DNA of 51,428 nt from an uncultured Methanomicrobiales archaeon (lineage in GTDB: Archaea > Thermoplasmatota > Thermoplasmata > Methanomassiliicoccales > Methanomethylophilaceae): contig CALAVG010000074.1 in assembly GCA_937892275.1 (NCBI GenBank), positions 1 through 51,428 of the forward strand. The letters run 5' to 3'. The position numbers and the translations under genes were made by a program. The notes below the pieces were generated by a model. That model had not been told where the DNA came from. It was given only the letters and a program-made list of their open reading frames with translations, and searched no databases. How positions within the stretch are numbered: position 1 is the first letter of the stretch; every line of letters begins with the position of its first letter. Shown here one piece after another: positions 1 to 8,466 of the stretch.

Positions 1-39
1 GTTCTCGCTGTTCAGGACAGCGATCTGCCAATCCTGCAT
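1..39 (-). CDS. Start of an unidentified gene, cut by the window edge
   Basis: Only the first 13 codons are inside the window (MQDWQIAVLNSEN, then the edge). The ATG lies directly after the TGA of the winged-helix gene upstream, and a purine-rich GGAGAGGGGGTGG stretch in the end of that gene could serve as ribosome binding site. It is therefore read as the next gene of the same leftward operon. The fragment is too short to assign a family. Confidence 0.5.
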   Translation of the reverse strand, partial: MQDWQIAVLNSEN

Positions 40-339
40 TCAGGCCACCCCCTCTCCGCATGTGAGGATGTTCTTCACGGTCAGGACTCCGAGGGCATTC
101 AGCCTGTAGCACATCCTGTGCGCCCTCGTCCTCTTCGGACTGTCCGACGCATGTCTCTGGAGATGGTAGACGAATCCCTTCTCCTCCAGTTTTTTGATCT
201 CGATGGAGACCTGTCCTCTGGAGATCCCTATCGCATCAGCGATCCCGTCCTGAGTGGTCTCATACGGCATCTCGTAGCTGTTTCCCAATCCCATCTGTCC
301 GTACAGGTGGATCAGGATCTGTTCCTGTCTGGTGGCCAT
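40..339 (-). CDS. Winged-helix (MarR-like) DNA-binding protein
   Basis: This 99-residue protein looks like a single winged helix-turn-helix domain. The segment TTQDGIADAIGISRGQVSIE (about residues 28-47) reads as the helix-turn-helix, followed by the IKKLEEKGFV recognition/wing region. A basic stretch (SPKRTRAHRMCYRLN) follows where the wing would lie. The start at 339 is chosen because GGAGGTG sits 6 nt before this ATG, which overlaps the stop of the upstream gene as TGATG. A longer upstream reading frame would run through the neighbour and is rejected. No effector domain is visible, so it is probably a small regulator of its own operon. Its target is unknown. Confidence 0.7.
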   Translation of the reverse strand: MATRQEQILIHLYGQMGLGNSYEMPYETTQDGIADAIGISRGQVSIEIKKLEEKGFVYHLQRHASDSPKRTRAHRMCYRLNALGVLTVKNILTCGEGVA

Positions 340-578
340 CAGCAGCACCTCCCATATACTCCGGTGATGCACTGGTCGTCCTCGACCATGAATCCGTGGC
401 ATCCGTATCCGCATTCCCTGATCCATGCTGCCAGGTATCCGATGGATTCCCAGTCGCGGTTCTCCAGCATGTTCTTCAGATCTTGGGTGTCCCATCCGTA
501 ATCCAGGATGGTCACGATGTCGTCGACGCTCAGTCTGTCGATGACTTCGACTCCGGTGAGGATCCTGTAGTCGTTCAT
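339..578 (-). CDS. Small hypothetical protein
   Basis: This 79-residue protein is soluble and acidic, with four cysteines near the C-terminus (CGYGCHG and GRCC), and I do not recognise it. The ATG at 578 is preferred over a GTG nine bases upstream because GAGGTGG lies just in front of it. The gene is coupled on both sides: its start overlaps the stop of the truncated upstream frame as ATGA, and its stop overlaps the winged-helix gene start as TGATG. This indicates one polycistronic message. The clustered cysteines could bind metal, but spacing and function are unproven. Confidence 0.6.
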   Translation of the reverse strand: MNDYRILTGVEVIDRLSVDDIVTILDYGWDTQDLKNMLENRDWESIGYLAAWIRECGYGCHGFMVEDDQCITGVYGRCC

Positions 579-812
579 CTGAACCACCTCATGTCCTCGG
601 GGTAGTTTCCATCCTCGTCCAGCGGATATCCGTAACTCGGAATATCCGCTCTTACCGCTCCGATATCTCCGAAGTCGGCGAAGCTGTTTGGAAGGAACTG
701 GTTTCTTAAGGAGTTTGACTTGGTTCCTTGATCTCTTTTACAGACCATTTCTTTCAACCCTCGGCTTTCTTCGAAACCCAAGCGGGAAAGAGCGAGGACC
801 ACATGCACGTAG
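575..812 (-). pseudogene. 3' remnant of an operon gene cut off by the ISAzo13 element
   Basis: A leftward frame ends here with a plausible acidic protein tail (about 35 residues, ending PEDMRWFR), and its stop overlaps the next start as ATGA. Followed upstream, the frame runs into the left inverted repeat of the insertion sequence at 813, so any original N-terminus is gone. No continuation is visible beyond the right end of the element at 2149. The part between about 680 and 812 may be leader rather than coding; it contains an imperfect GGAAC...GTTCC inverted repeat. The true 5' limit of the old gene is unknown. Confidence 0.4.
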
Positions 813-834
813 CTTAGGAACTGATGAATAATAA
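813..834 (+). repeat. Left terminal inverted repeat of the ISAzo13 element
   Basis: The 22-bp sequence starting CTTAGGAACTGATGA matches the reverse complement of 2127-2148 with one mismatch. Confidence 0.85.
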
Positions 835-872
835 CTTTTAAGAAACTCATTATCTATACTCTAGTCGTTACT

Positions 873-2117
873 ATGGCAAGAGTGAGACCCTTGGAGAACG
901 ATGTTGAGAGTTTTGCGAACACGATGATTTCCATATTGGATGAAGATCAACGCAGACTATTCTTGGCCGCTTTTTCAGATTATCTTGGGTATGGCGGGGC
1001 TACGCGCTTATCCGAGATCACAGGGATCACTCAACAGACAATCTCCTCCGGGCGCAAAGAATTGAGATCCTTAAAGGCAGGCGAATACGAGTTACCTCGT
1101 ACCAGGAAGACAGAAAGCGGTAGCAAGAGGATAAGAGCCGAAGGGGGAGGGCGCAAGTCATATGCGGAGAAGCATCCAGAGGTTCTGGATGCTTTGAATT
1201 CTCTGCTAGACGGCAATACGGTTGGAAATCCAGAGAACCCATTGCGGTGGACAGTTAAGAGCACGCGTAAGCTTGAAACCGCTCTCAAGGACATGGGTTT
1301 CGACGTAGGATATACTACGATAGGCAGGATGCTAGAAGACATGGGTTACAGCCTTCAGCAGAATCGTAAATACACCGAGGCCGGGGAACCGGACCCCGAT
1401 CGTAACGCCCAATTCGAATTCATAAGCAAGGAATGCGCCAGATGCATAGCATCTGGCATTCCGGTAATATCCGTAGATGCGAAGAAGAAGGAGAACATAG
1501 GCGATTTCAAGAACCCTGGCCAGGAATACAGAAGGAAGGGTGAGCCAAGGCTAGTCCTCGATCATGATTTCACAAAGGAACATGCCATACCCTATGGTAT
1601 CTTCGATGTGGCGGCCAATGAAGGGTTCGTCAATGTGGGGATAAGTGCGGATACGGCTGAATTCGCTGTCGAAAGCATAGGCAATTGGTGGCATCTGATG
1701 GGCAGGGAACGTTATCCTGATGCATCCGAGATCCTGATAACCTGCGACGGCGGAGGCAGTAACGGTAGTAGGGTACGCCTCTGGAAATACAAGCTGCAGG
1801 AACTATCGGATTTCACAGGGCTGACATTCCATGTCAGCCACTTCCCACCCGGCACATCCAAATGGAACAAGATTGAACATAAGCTATTCTCATTCATTAG
1901 CATGAATTGGAAAGGACAACCTCTATCGGATTATCAAACTGTGGTGAACCTTATCGGATCCACTACGAACAATCAAGGGCTCAAAGTCAAATGCATCCTT
2001 GACGATTGGAATTATGAGCGGGGCATCGACATATCTGATGAGGATTTTAACCGCATAAACCTGGTGAAGAATGAGTGGCGTGGAGACTGGAATTATACGA
2101 TTGCCCCTAGAGGATAA
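873..2117 (+). CDS. ISAzo13-family DDE transposase
   Basis: This 414-residue protein catalyses cut-and-paste movement of the element. The N-terminal 100 residues hold a helix-turn-helix (ITGITQQTISSGRKEL). The core then follows the ISAzo13/Rhodopirellula-type DDE pattern: NPLRWTVKSTRKL, TTIGRMLEDMGYSLQQNRK, the VISVDAKKKENIGDFKNPG block carrying the first catalytic Asp, ILITCDGGGSNGSRVRLWK with the second Asp, and FPPGTSKWNKIEHKLFSFI with the terminal Glu. The frame is uninterrupted and full length, so the copy may be active. A TATTATC-like box lies about 20-26 nt before the ATG, with no Shine-Dalgarno site. Confidence 0.95.
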   Translation: MARVRPLENDVESFANTMISILDEDQRRLFLAAFSDYLGYGGATRLSEITGITQQTISSGRKELRSLKAGEYELPRTRKTESGSKRIRAEGGGRKSYAEKHPEVLDALNSLLDGNTVGNPENPLRWTVKSTRKLETALKDMGFDVGYTTIGRMLEDMGYSLQQNRKYTEAGEPDPDRNAQFEFISKECARCIASGIPVISVDAKKKENIGDFKNPGQEYRRKGEPRLVLDHDFTKEHAIPYGIFDVAANEGFVNVGISADTAEFAVESIGNWWHLMGRERYPDASEILITCDGGGSNGSRVRLWKYKLQELSDFTGLTFHVSHFPPGTSKWNKIEHKLFSFISMNWKGQPLSDYQTVVNLIGSTTNNQGLKVKCILDDWNYERGIDISDEDFNRINLVKNEWRGDWNYTIAPRG

Positions 2118-2126
2118 TTTTGTAAA

Positions 2127-2148
2127 TTATTTTTCATCAGTTCCTAAG
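2127..2148 (-). repeat. Right terminal inverted repeat of the ISAzo13 element
   Basis: The reverse complement reads CTTAGGAACTGATGAAAA, the inverted partner of the left end. It begins 9 bases after the transposase stop codon. Confidence 0.85.
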
Positions 2149-2173
2149 TACCTTTAAAGTGATTTACAACAGC

Positions 2174-2617
2174 ATGGCAGACGTAGATCGCCCAATTTTG
2201 ATTTCAATAATCAGTATCCTGAACATCGTTCTCGGATTGCTGGCAATTGTCGCAGGTATTGTATTGATAGCAGACATCGGTGGTATCGCCACCGAACTCA
2301 CCAACAGGATCTGGGAGCAGATCCAGGAACAGGGTCAGACCGGAGATATCACAAAGGAAGACCTCTTCAACGTAATCAAGATGGCTGGATCCCTCCCCAT
2401 TTTCGGTGGTGTCGTGAATGCTCTCATCGGAGTCGGAATGTGGCTCGGTTGGAGGATCATGTGGTACATCGGAGTCGTCGTGAACGTTCTGGAACTCCTG
2501 TTGGCCCTGGCGACACTGATCTTCGGAAACTTCGCAGCACTCGTAGGTATCGTCATCAACGGATTGATCATCTACTACCTCTTCAGGCCCGGTGTGAAGG
2601 CTTTCTTCAGTATCTGA
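2174..2617 (+). CDS. Small four-helix membrane protein
   Basis: The protein has 147 residues with about four predicted membrane segments: residues 9-31 (SIISILNIVLGLLAIVAGIV), about 75-95 (GGVVNALIGVGMWLG), 96-116 (MWYIGVVVNVLELLLAL), and a last one near 120-140 (FAALVGIVINGLIIYYLF). A polar loop with GDITKEDL lies between the first two. The pattern resembles small archaeal proteins of unknown function. The ATG at 2174 has no Shine-Dalgarno site. A CTTTAAAG box lies only about 19 nt upstream, immediately beyond the right end of the insertion sequence, so the native promoter may be altered. Confidence 0.75.
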   Translation: MADVDRPILISIISILNIVLGLLAIVAGIVLIADIGGIATELTNRIWEQIQEQGQTGDITKEDLFNVIKMAGSLPIFGGVVNALIGVGMWLGWRIMWYIGVVVNVLELLLALATLIFGNFAALVGIVINGLIIYYLFRPGVKAFFSI

Positions 2618-2663
2618 GACCTATAAACGGCCCCTCAGGGGCCTCTTTTCCTTATCGGAATTC

Positions 2664-4007
2664 TCACTCGGGATCTTTCATCCCCAATATGCTGTCCAGA
2701 TCGTACAGCTCCGCTTCGTCGCCCATATCTCCCTTGAATCCGTTCTTGGAGTAGATCACAAGGTGTGTCCTGCCATAGCCTTTGACGAGACCGGCCCTAT
2801 GTTTCAGTTTTGCCAGGACTTCTGGTCCGACAGGATCCTTCGTGTACTTGCATTCGGCGAACCAGCCCTCCATTATACCGTCATGCCTCTTAGTCAGGAC
2901 GATGTCGATTTCCTCCTGGGTCCTGCTGTCCTGATCGGCACCCCACCAGGTACCGATCTCTCCGTGATGCAGTCTTGCCAGATGTTCCGCACAGATCCTT
3001 TCGAATATCCTGCCCATGTCGGTATCCAATCCGGTCATGATAGACTCAAGAACCTTTTCGTCATAATACTCCGCATTGGGCAGGATCCTGTTGAATTGGA
3101 ATCTCATGAAGTTATCATCGATGACATATCTCGCCTTCCTCCCGTTGGGATTATCCACCGGGGCTCTTCTGGAGACCAGCCCTGTGGATATCAGCGATGA
3201 CAGGTGCTTGTGGGCCGTTGCCTCATTCAGGGACGAATAGGATGCGATCTCGTTGAGTGCGGTATGTCCCGTGGCAATCGCTTCGAGGATACCGTAGTAT
3301 GTGTAGGGGGTCTCGAACTCTTCGAGGAGCACGAACTCATGCTCATTGCGGAAGAAGGACATGTCCTGGAAGAACAGTCTGGCTATGTTGTCCTTCAGCG
3401 ATTCCTTCGGGTCTAACATCTTCAGATACAGCGGGATGCCTCCGACCATTCCGTAGATGCGTAGGGCGTCATCCCTTCCGAATCCTTTCAGCAGTTCCAT
3501 CGAGTCCCACAGGTCTAGCGGGAGCAGTTCCAGGGATCCGGTGCGCCTGCCGTAGATGGGGCTGCTGTATCCCATGACCTCGTGCTTCATCATGCTGACC
3601 GAGGATCCGCATAGTATGAGGAAGAGTTTGGAGTCCTCATGGATGTCGTCGATGAAGTTCTGCAGGATATCGGAGACCTCCGGGGATCTCTTGAGCATCT
3701 TGGGGTACTCGTCGATGATCAGGACATAACGTTCATCCTTCGAGCGATTGGCCACTTCTTTCAATACGTCTTCAAGGTTCATGTTGAGGGGTGTGGAAGT
3801 ACCGAATACTCTGGATGCGAGTCTGGACGCATTCATCTGCAGAGGCATCTTCGTGGCAGAGAAGTAGACACCATTGCGACCTTTGAGGAATTCCTTCAGG
3901 AGCGTGGTCTTACCGACGCGTTTTCTTCCGAAGACGGGGATGAATTCGAAGACTCCGGAATCATAACGCTCCTCCAGCTGTTTTAGCTGCAGTTCTCTGC
4001 CCTTCAT
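2664..4007 (-). CDS. Archaeal AAA ATPase with C-terminal DUF234 nuclease-like domain
   Basis: This 447-residue protein belongs to the archaeal ATPase/DUF234 family, a STAND-related NTPase group. Walker A is GRKRVGKTT (residues 27-35) and Walker B is VLIIDEY (about 95-101). A winged helix follows (LNEIASYSSLNEATAHKHLSSLISTGLV, about 270-300). The C-terminal DUF234 region has a PD-(D/E)XK-like EEIDIVL...WFAECKYTK pattern. An ATG in frame further upstream at 4076 is rejected: the start at 4007 has an AATAAAATT box about 26 nt before it, consistent with a leaderless message. The molecular role of the family is not settled; link to mobile DNA or defence is an inference. It stands alone. Confidence 0.85.
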   Translation of the reverse strand: MKGRELQLKQLEERYDSGVFEFIPVFGRKRVGKTTLLKEFLKGRNGVYFSATKMPLQMNASRLASRVFGTSTPLNMNLEDVLKEVANRSKDERYVLIIDEYPKMLKRSPEVSDILQNFIDDIHEDSKLFLILCGSSVSMMKHEVMGYSSPIYGRRTGSLELLPLDLWDSMELLKGFGRDDALRIYGMVGGIPLYLKMLDPKESLKDNIARLFFQDMSFFRNEHEFVLLEEFETPYTYYGILEAIATGHTALNEIASYSSLNEATAHKHLSSLISTGLVSRRAPVDNPNGRKARYVIDDNFMRFQFNRILPNAEYYDEKVLESIMTGLDTDMGRIFERICAEHLARLHHGEIGTWWGADQDSRTQEEIDIVLTKRHDGIMEGWFAECKYTKDPVGPEVLAKLKHRAGLVKGYGRTHLVIYSKNGFKGDMGDEAELYDLDSILGMKDPE

Positions 4008-4019
4008 GTTCTTCAGAAT

Positions 4020-4047
4020 AATTTTATCCACATAAATTTTATTCACG
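4020..4047 (-). promoter_or_regulatory. Promoter with overlapping 13-bp direct repeats before the DUF234 ATPase
   Basis: On the coding strand, CGTGAATAAAATT and TGTGGATAAAATT follow one another at a 15-bp period (10 of 13 identical). The shared AATAAAATT core doubles as the TATA region for the start at 4007. A protein binding the repeats would block the basal factors, so autoregulation is plausible but unproven. Confidence 0.4.
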
Positions 4048-4098
4048 TAAAATTTACAATCGCACTGCGGAAGCATCTTTGCAATAACTTCGTCAGAA

Positions 4099-5529
4099 TC
4101 AATTGAAGTCCTTCATCTCCATCTTGCCGCTGGCGAGATCCACCACGGGCATGATGGCGGGGTTGGGGTTGAAGTTGTGCATCCTCTGGTACTCTGTCTG
4201 GCTCTGCCATGTGGATGCGTTGATCAGGCGCACTCCGTTGTACTGAAGCTGACCTGCTCCGTGGACGTGTCCGGACACGAAGATGTCGGGGACGTACTCC
4301 ATCGCCATGTAGTCCTTCTTCTCAGGCGCGAGGGCGTTCCTCTGACCGTAGATGGGTGCGAGGTGGCGCCTTATGCACATCTCCTTCATGACCCTGAGCG
4401 GATCCTCGTACGTCAGGTACTGCACCGCAGCGACCCAATCGTCGATGCTCTTACCGTGGTATGTCAGGACGGTCCTGCCTTCCACGTTGAGATAGACGGG
4501 GTTGCCGAGCATCAGGATGTTGGAGTCGAATCCTTTGGTGAATACAGAATTGAGAGCGGGCTGCGGCTCCGCAGGGCGGGCGGCATCGTGGTTCCCGGGG
4601 TGGATGACCATCTTTATGTGGTCGGGGATCTCCTTGAGATATTCTGCAAGCTTCTCGTACTGCTCGTAGATGTCGGGAATGTCCAATTCCTTATCCTGGT
4701 CGGGGAACACTCCTATACCGTCAACGACGTCGCCGGGGAACACGAGATAGTTGATCCCCTGCTCGGCAGCGTTCTCCCTGAGCCATTTCGTCATCCTCTC
4801 CCACTGGGGTTCGAGGAATGTGCTACTGCCGACATGGCAATCCGACAGGAATGCGATCTTCGATGTGGAGTCGCTGGGCTCCCATGTATGCGATCTGGGT
4901 ATGTCGGGCCTCACGATCTTCTCGGCCATGAGCATCTCCATCTTGGAGTTCGGCCTGCCGACGATACCGATGACCTCGTCATCGACGAAGAGCTCGTTGG
5001 AGAGTGGCGAATCCTTGCTTATGAATACGCCGGTGACACCAGATTCGTCCTCCACCCTGAGCATGGTGTGACCGTTCTTGGTGGTCCTCTTCTCATACAC
5101 CATACCTACGATGCGGACCTCCCTGTCCTTGAGCATGGCGCTCTCAATGGTCATGGCCCTTCCGAAGTCGTTGCGCTTCTCGATGAGCCTCTTCATGGTG
5201 AAGAACCTAGCCTTGAAGTAGTTCGCGAAGTCGTTGACCTTGCCTTCGCTGGTTGATTCCCCGGTGATGTCGGTTCCTTTGACAACGGTCAGATCCGAGG
5301 TGAACTTGTTCTTGGGCTTGATCTCTTTCGGCGATTCGTGGAGTATCTTGTCGCCCACGATGCAGTCCATGATGTCCTGCTTGTTCACAAACAACGTGTT
5401 CCTCGCCAGATGGGCGAAGACGGTGTTGACGAACTCCATAGGCCTGTCGTTGGAGAGTATCATCTCCATGGCATCCGGGGAGAATAGGATCCCCTTGCTT
5501 GCGGCGGCCGACAGAATCTCGTCCCTCAT
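4099..5529 (-). CDS. polB: DNA polymerase D (Pol II) small subunit, DP1 exonuclease
   Basis: DP1 carries the 3'-5' proofreading exonuclease of the archaeal replicative polymerase D and partners the large DP2 subunit, which is not in this window. The 476-residue protein has an N-terminal helical region and an OB fold (REVRIVGMVYEKRTTKNGHTMLRVED, about residues 140-165). The calcineurin-like phosphoesterase core shows all metal-binding motifs: LSDCHVGSS, PGDVVDGIGVF, HPGNHDAARPAEPQPAL and SGHVHGAGQ. The ATG at 5529 is preferred to the one at 5541 because an AATAATAAT box lies about 26 nt before it. It is divergent from the UPF0201 gene. Confidence 0.95.
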   Translation of the reverse strand: MRDEILSAAASKGILFSPDAMEMILSNDRPMEFVNTVFAHLARNTLFVNKQDIMDCIVGDKILHESPKEIKPKNKFTSDLTVVKGTDITGESTSEGKVNDFANYFKARFFTMKRLIEKRNDFGRAMTIESAMLKDREVRIVGMVYEKRTTKNGHTMLRVEDESGVTGVFISKDSPLSNELFVDDEVIGIVGRPNSKMEMLMAEKIVRPDIPRSHTWEPSDSTSKIAFLSDCHVGSSTFLEPQWERMTKWLRENAAEQGINYLVFPGDVVDGIGVFPDQDKELDIPDIYEQYEKLAEYLKEIPDHIKMVIHPGNHDAARPAEPQPALNSVFTKGFDSNILMLGNPVYLNVEGRTVLTYHGKSIDDWVAAVQYLTYEDPLRVMKEMCIRRHLAPIYGQRNALAPEKKDYMAMEYVPDIFVSGHVHGAGQLQYNGVRLINASTWQSQTEYQRMHNFNPNPAIMPVVDLASGKMEMKDFN

Positions 5530-5604
5530 GACGGTCCCCATGGCGACCGGGATTATTATTGATTCCTACGATTGTTTTTAACCTCATTATCCGATGCCTT
5601 CGGC

Positions 5605-5991
5605 ATGACCTCAGTGACCATTTCCTGCCAGGTTAATCCCAGCGAGGATCCCGATAAGGTTGCGGCGGCGATAGCCAACATCTTCCCCGATGCGGAGCTT
5701 GAGACCACCGATTACGGATTCTCCGGAACAGCCACGATCGACCGCTTCTCGAAGCTCATCAGGAAACAGAAGATCCTCGATGCGACACGCGGAGTGATGA
5801 TCAAGAACAGGCGCGGGGACAAGACCTGGGTCAACCTTAACAAACAGGTGGCCACGGTAGGGAAAGTATCCTTCGCCGACAAGAATCCGGTCCTGGGTGC
5901 GATAGAGGTCTGCATACAGGACGACGACATTGAAGGTTTGATAGACATAGTCGCACCGGTCACCGTCAACGGGGAAGAGGTCAGGATATGA
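5605..5991 (+). CDS. UPF0201 family protein (archaeal RNA-binding-like)
   Basis: This 128-residue protein matches the UPF0201/PF01877 pattern: a start with VTISCQVNPSEDPDKVAAAIANIFPDAE, then the FSKLIRKQKILDATR helix, NLNKQVATVGKVSF, and the NPVLGAIEVCI strand near residue 100. The fold is a ribosomal-L5-like alpha/beta domain, and the cellular function is unknown. The ATG at 5605 is chosen over an upstream in-frame ATG because a TTTTTAAC box lies 26 nt before it. Its stop overlaps the next gene as ATGA, so the two are co-translated. Confidence 0.85.
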   Translation: MTSVTISCQVNPSEDPDKVAAAIANIFPDAELETTDYGFSGTATIDRFSKLIRKQKILDATRGVMIKNRRGDKTWVNLNKQVATVGKVSFADKNPVLGAIEVCIQDDDIEGLIDIVAPVTVNGEEVRI

Positions 5992-6746
5992 TCGGGATAT
6001 CATGCACATCGTTCTCGGCCGATCCGCCGAAGATGTGGCTGGACAAGATAGTCGGGAACTTCGACCTGTGGGAGATCTTCTCCGAAGCGAGTCACAGCAT
6101 AGTGTACCACGAGAAGGAGTTCAGGGACCTCCTGCCCTCGTACGACCTCCATTATTCGATCCATGCACCCATATGCGATATCAACATCGCATCCATCAGC
6201 GACCCTGTGAGGAAGGCCTCGATGAAGGAGACCTTGGATACGATCAAGGTCGCCAACAAGCTCGGTATCGACCGTATAACGATCCATCCCGGACTGTCAT
6301 CCATGTCCGTTCACGGTATAGACTACAAGTATCTGGTACATGCGAAGGAATCCATGAAGGTCCTTGATGAGGCACAGAAGGAATACGGCATATCCTTAGC
6401 GATAGAGAACATGCCCAACTCATACTTCTTCCTCGGCCGTACAGCGGCCGAACTGAACGAGATAGTCGGAGATACCGATCTCGGCATATGCTTCGACATC
6501 GGCCATGCCAACACCACAGGTCAGATCGATGAGATGATCGATACCTTCGGCAAGAGGATCAAGAACATCCATGTCCACGACAACAACGGCGATAAGGATG
6601 ACCACTTGACCATCGGTACCGGTTCGGTGGACTTCTGCAAGGTCTTGAAGAAGCTGAAGTTCTACGACCGCAATTATGTCATAGAGTCGAAGAGTTACGA
6701 TTCCGCTGTGGAGTCTCAGTCCGTCTTGGGACCCTGGCTGTCCTGA
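5988..6746 (+). CDS. TIM-barrel sugar phosphate isomerase/epimerase (AP endonuclease 2 family)
   Basis: This 252-residue protein has the xylose isomerase-like/AP-endonuclease-2 TIM-barrel layout. Barrel-strand motifs with probable metal ligands include LHYSIHAPI, ITIHPGLSSM, LAIENMP (Glu), LGICFDIGHANT (Asp, His), IKNIHVHDN (His) and VIESK (Glu). All expected His/Asp/Glu ligands are present, so it should be active as an isomerase, epimerase or endonuclease IV-like enzyme. The substrate cannot be told. It is translationally coupled to the UPF0201 gene. Its last 31 bases overlap the convergent CPBP protease gene. Confidence 0.85.
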   Translation: MIGISCTSFSADPPKMWLDKIVGNFDLWEIFSEASHSIVYHEKEFRDLLPSYDLHYSIHAPICDINIASISDPVRKASMKETLDTIKVANKLGIDRITIHPGLSSMSVHGIDYKYLVHAKESMKVLDEAQKEYGISLAIENMPNSYFFLGRTAAELNEIVGDTDLGICFDIGHANTTGQIDEMIDTFGKRIKNIHVHDNNGDKDDHLTIGTGSVDFCKVLKKLKFYDRNYVIESKSYDSAVESQSVLGPWLS

Positions 6747-7852
6747 TCGTCCTGGCTCTCTTCGTTATCCTCGTTCTGTGAGGTCTCTTCCTGTAAATCG
6801 GTCACGGGTATCGCTTCGAACGAGAAGCAGGTCAGCGGCATGGTCTTGACCTTCTTGATACCCTTCATCGTTTTCTTGTATAGCAGGGGCAGATTTACCA
6901 GTCCCAATCCGAGGATCCCTATCAGCAGGAGCGACGTGAAGATGTCGCTGATGCCCAGCATCCACACCATCGAGAAGTCGTTGAGCATGTGGCATACGAT
7001 CGATGCGTAGAGTCCGAACCTCATGTACACGTAACCGAGCATGAATCCGCCTATGGCGACGGTGAAGATCTTCATGAATCCCCAGGAGTCCACGTGGGCG
7101 ATGGAGAACAGCAGAGTGGAGAATATCAGCAATACAATGGTGAGCTTGCTGGATCCGAACCCTCCGAACAGGTGCTTCCATGACCCCTTCTCCCTCAGGG
7201 CGTAACCCACTATCAATACAGGCAGTCCGAACAGGAGCACACGGAACATCAGTTCCTCCCATACGGCGGCCTCGGTGAACAGCATCAGGGCCTCCTCCAA
7301 TGTGAGGTCAATCAGTCCTCCGGGTGTCTCCACTCCCATGCCCAGCATGGTGAATATGCCGTTGAGGATCACTTCCAGTAACAGTGATGATCCGAAGAGC
7401 AGTCCCATCCAGAACAGAGGTGTCTTCTTGGTGCTCTCCATGTATTCGGTCGAATCGAATCTGAATGCGTCCTTGGATTTCCAGAGGAACACAACGGTAC
7501 AGGCTATCGCTGTCACGGAGATGAACACCCAGAACAGGACGGAGCCCATGCCTGTGAGCTTGGGCAGGTCGAAGAATGCGAAGAAGTAGATCCACAGCTT
7601 GATTCCCTTCTCCTCGAAGAGGTCCATTGTGGGGCCGTAATCCATCAGGATCACAGCCACGCTGGCTATGCATGCTATGAATATCAGCACCATAGAAGGA
7701 ACGACGAACTTGTTCAGGGTGGATTCCTTGAGCGTACCCTTCTCCTGTACCGGTACGGGTTCCGGTTCGGGAGCGTCGGTGAAGCTCTCTCCGCATCTGA
7801 TGCAGAACTTGTAGCCCATCTCCCTGCACTTGTCGCATTCCTCGCATGTCAT
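6716..7852 (-). CDS. CPBP-family intramembrane protease with N-terminal zinc ribbon
   Basis: The protein has 378 residues. It begins with a short zinc-ribbon-like segment (MTCEECDKCREMGYKFCIRCGES), has a membrane segment near residue 55, and then the multi-helix CPBP (CAAX protease/Abi) domain. The glutamate pair is in EAAVWEELMFRVLLF, the second motif is LLFSIAHVDSWG, and the third is CHMLNDFS. These supply the Glu and His residues expected for an active intramembrane peptidase. The acidic tail (NEDNEESQDDQDSQ) is probably cytosolic. The start at 7852 overlaps the upstream stop as ATGA; the longer frame upstream runs antiparallel to the neighbour and is rejected. It is the third gene of a leftward operon. 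Confidence 0.85.
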   Translation of the reverse strand: MTCEECDKCREMGYKFCIRCGESFTDAPEPEPVPVQEKGTLKESTLNKFVVPSMVLIFIACIASVAVILMDYGPTMDLFEEKGIKLWIYFFAFFDLPKLTGMGSVLFWVFISVTAIACTVVFLWKSKDAFRFDSTEYMESTKKTPLFWMGLLFGSSLLLEVILNGIFTMLGMGVETPGGLIDLTLEEALMLFTEAAVWEELMFRVLLFGLPVLIVGYALREKGSWKHLFGGFGSSKLTIVLLIFSTLLFSIAHVDSWGFMKIFTVAIGGFMLGYVYMRFGLYASIVCHMLNDFSMVWMLGISDIFTSLLLIGILGLGLVNLPLLYKKTMKGIKKVKTMPLTCFSFEAIPVTDLQEETSQNEDNEESQDDQDSQGPKTD

Positions 7853-8466
7853 TGCAATCCCTTCAGTATGCCGACGACGCCGTCGACGCGTTCCACCTCT
7901 ATGATGACCAGCAGTTCCTTCTTGAACCTCGTTATATCCACGATCTCGGCGGCTATGTGCTCCTCCCTCTTCCTGGAGAGCTCCCCGTACGATTTCATGC
8001 TCGAGTTGACGAAGTTGTCCCATTGCTTGGCGAGCCTCTCCGGCGTGCTCCCGTCGAAGATCCTCTTCATGCCCTTCTTGGCGATCCTGTGCTCCTTAAC
8101 GAACTCCAACGCTCCAACTGTCTCGCAGTAGAGGTCCGTGAAGTCAGCGTCGTTCATGTCCAGGGGAAGGCACAGCTGTCCCTGTTCGGTGACGAGATCT
8201 ATGAATGTGTACATTGCGGGGGACGGTATCTCGACCTCTCCGAAGCGTTCCATGTGGGCAGCGTATATCATGTCGAGTTCACTGACGTCGAACATCTCGT
8301 CGATGTTCTTTCTGTTCTTGAGGCATTGGATGCCTTCGATGCTCAAAGCTGCGGCGTATGCCTCATGCGGGGAGAACTCCTGACGGACCCTGTCCGCCTC
8401 CGATATCAACCCGTTGACGATAGGGAGGATGTCGACCTTGCAGCCCTTCACATCGAGGGGGATCAT
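7849..8466 (-). CDS. Conserved-looking hypothetical protein
   Basis: This 205-residue soluble protein is not recognised. It is mostly helical, with a cysteine-containing central stretch and no nucleotide-binding or metal motif that I can see. Both ends overlap neighbours as ATGA, so it is made in fixed ratio with the archaeal HTH regulator before it and the CPBP membrane protease after it. It may act between them, but that is only inferred from position. Confidence 0.7.
   Translation of the reverse strand: MIPLDVKGCKVDILPIVNGLISEADRVRQEFSPHEAYAAALSIEGIQCLKNRKNIDEMFDVSELDMIYAAHMERFGEVEIPSPAMYTFIDLVTEQGQLCLPLDMNDADFTDLYCETVGALEFVKEHRIAKKGMKRIFDGSTPERLAKQWDNFVNSSMKSYGELSRKREEHIAAEIVDITRFKKELLVIIEVERVDGVVGILKGLQ

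Larger units (their letters stand above)
813..2148 (+). mobile_element. ISAzo13-family insertion sequence, apparently complete
   Basis: One transposase gene is bracketed by terminal inverted repeats. The left end begins CTTAGGAACTGATGAATA and the right end is its reverse complement with one mismatch over 22 bp (813-834 and 2127-2148). The element is about 1.34 kb. The bases outside the repeats do not show a clear target duplication: GTAG on the left, TACC on the right, and possibly only TA shared. The insertion separates a leftward operon from a rightward membrane-protein gene and removed or displaced the operon's promoter. Confidence 0.85.

Noticed and set aside
4177..5256. Rightward 359-residue open frame
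   Set aside because: It lies opposite the DNA polymerase small subunit, whose catalytic motifs are all present on the other strand.
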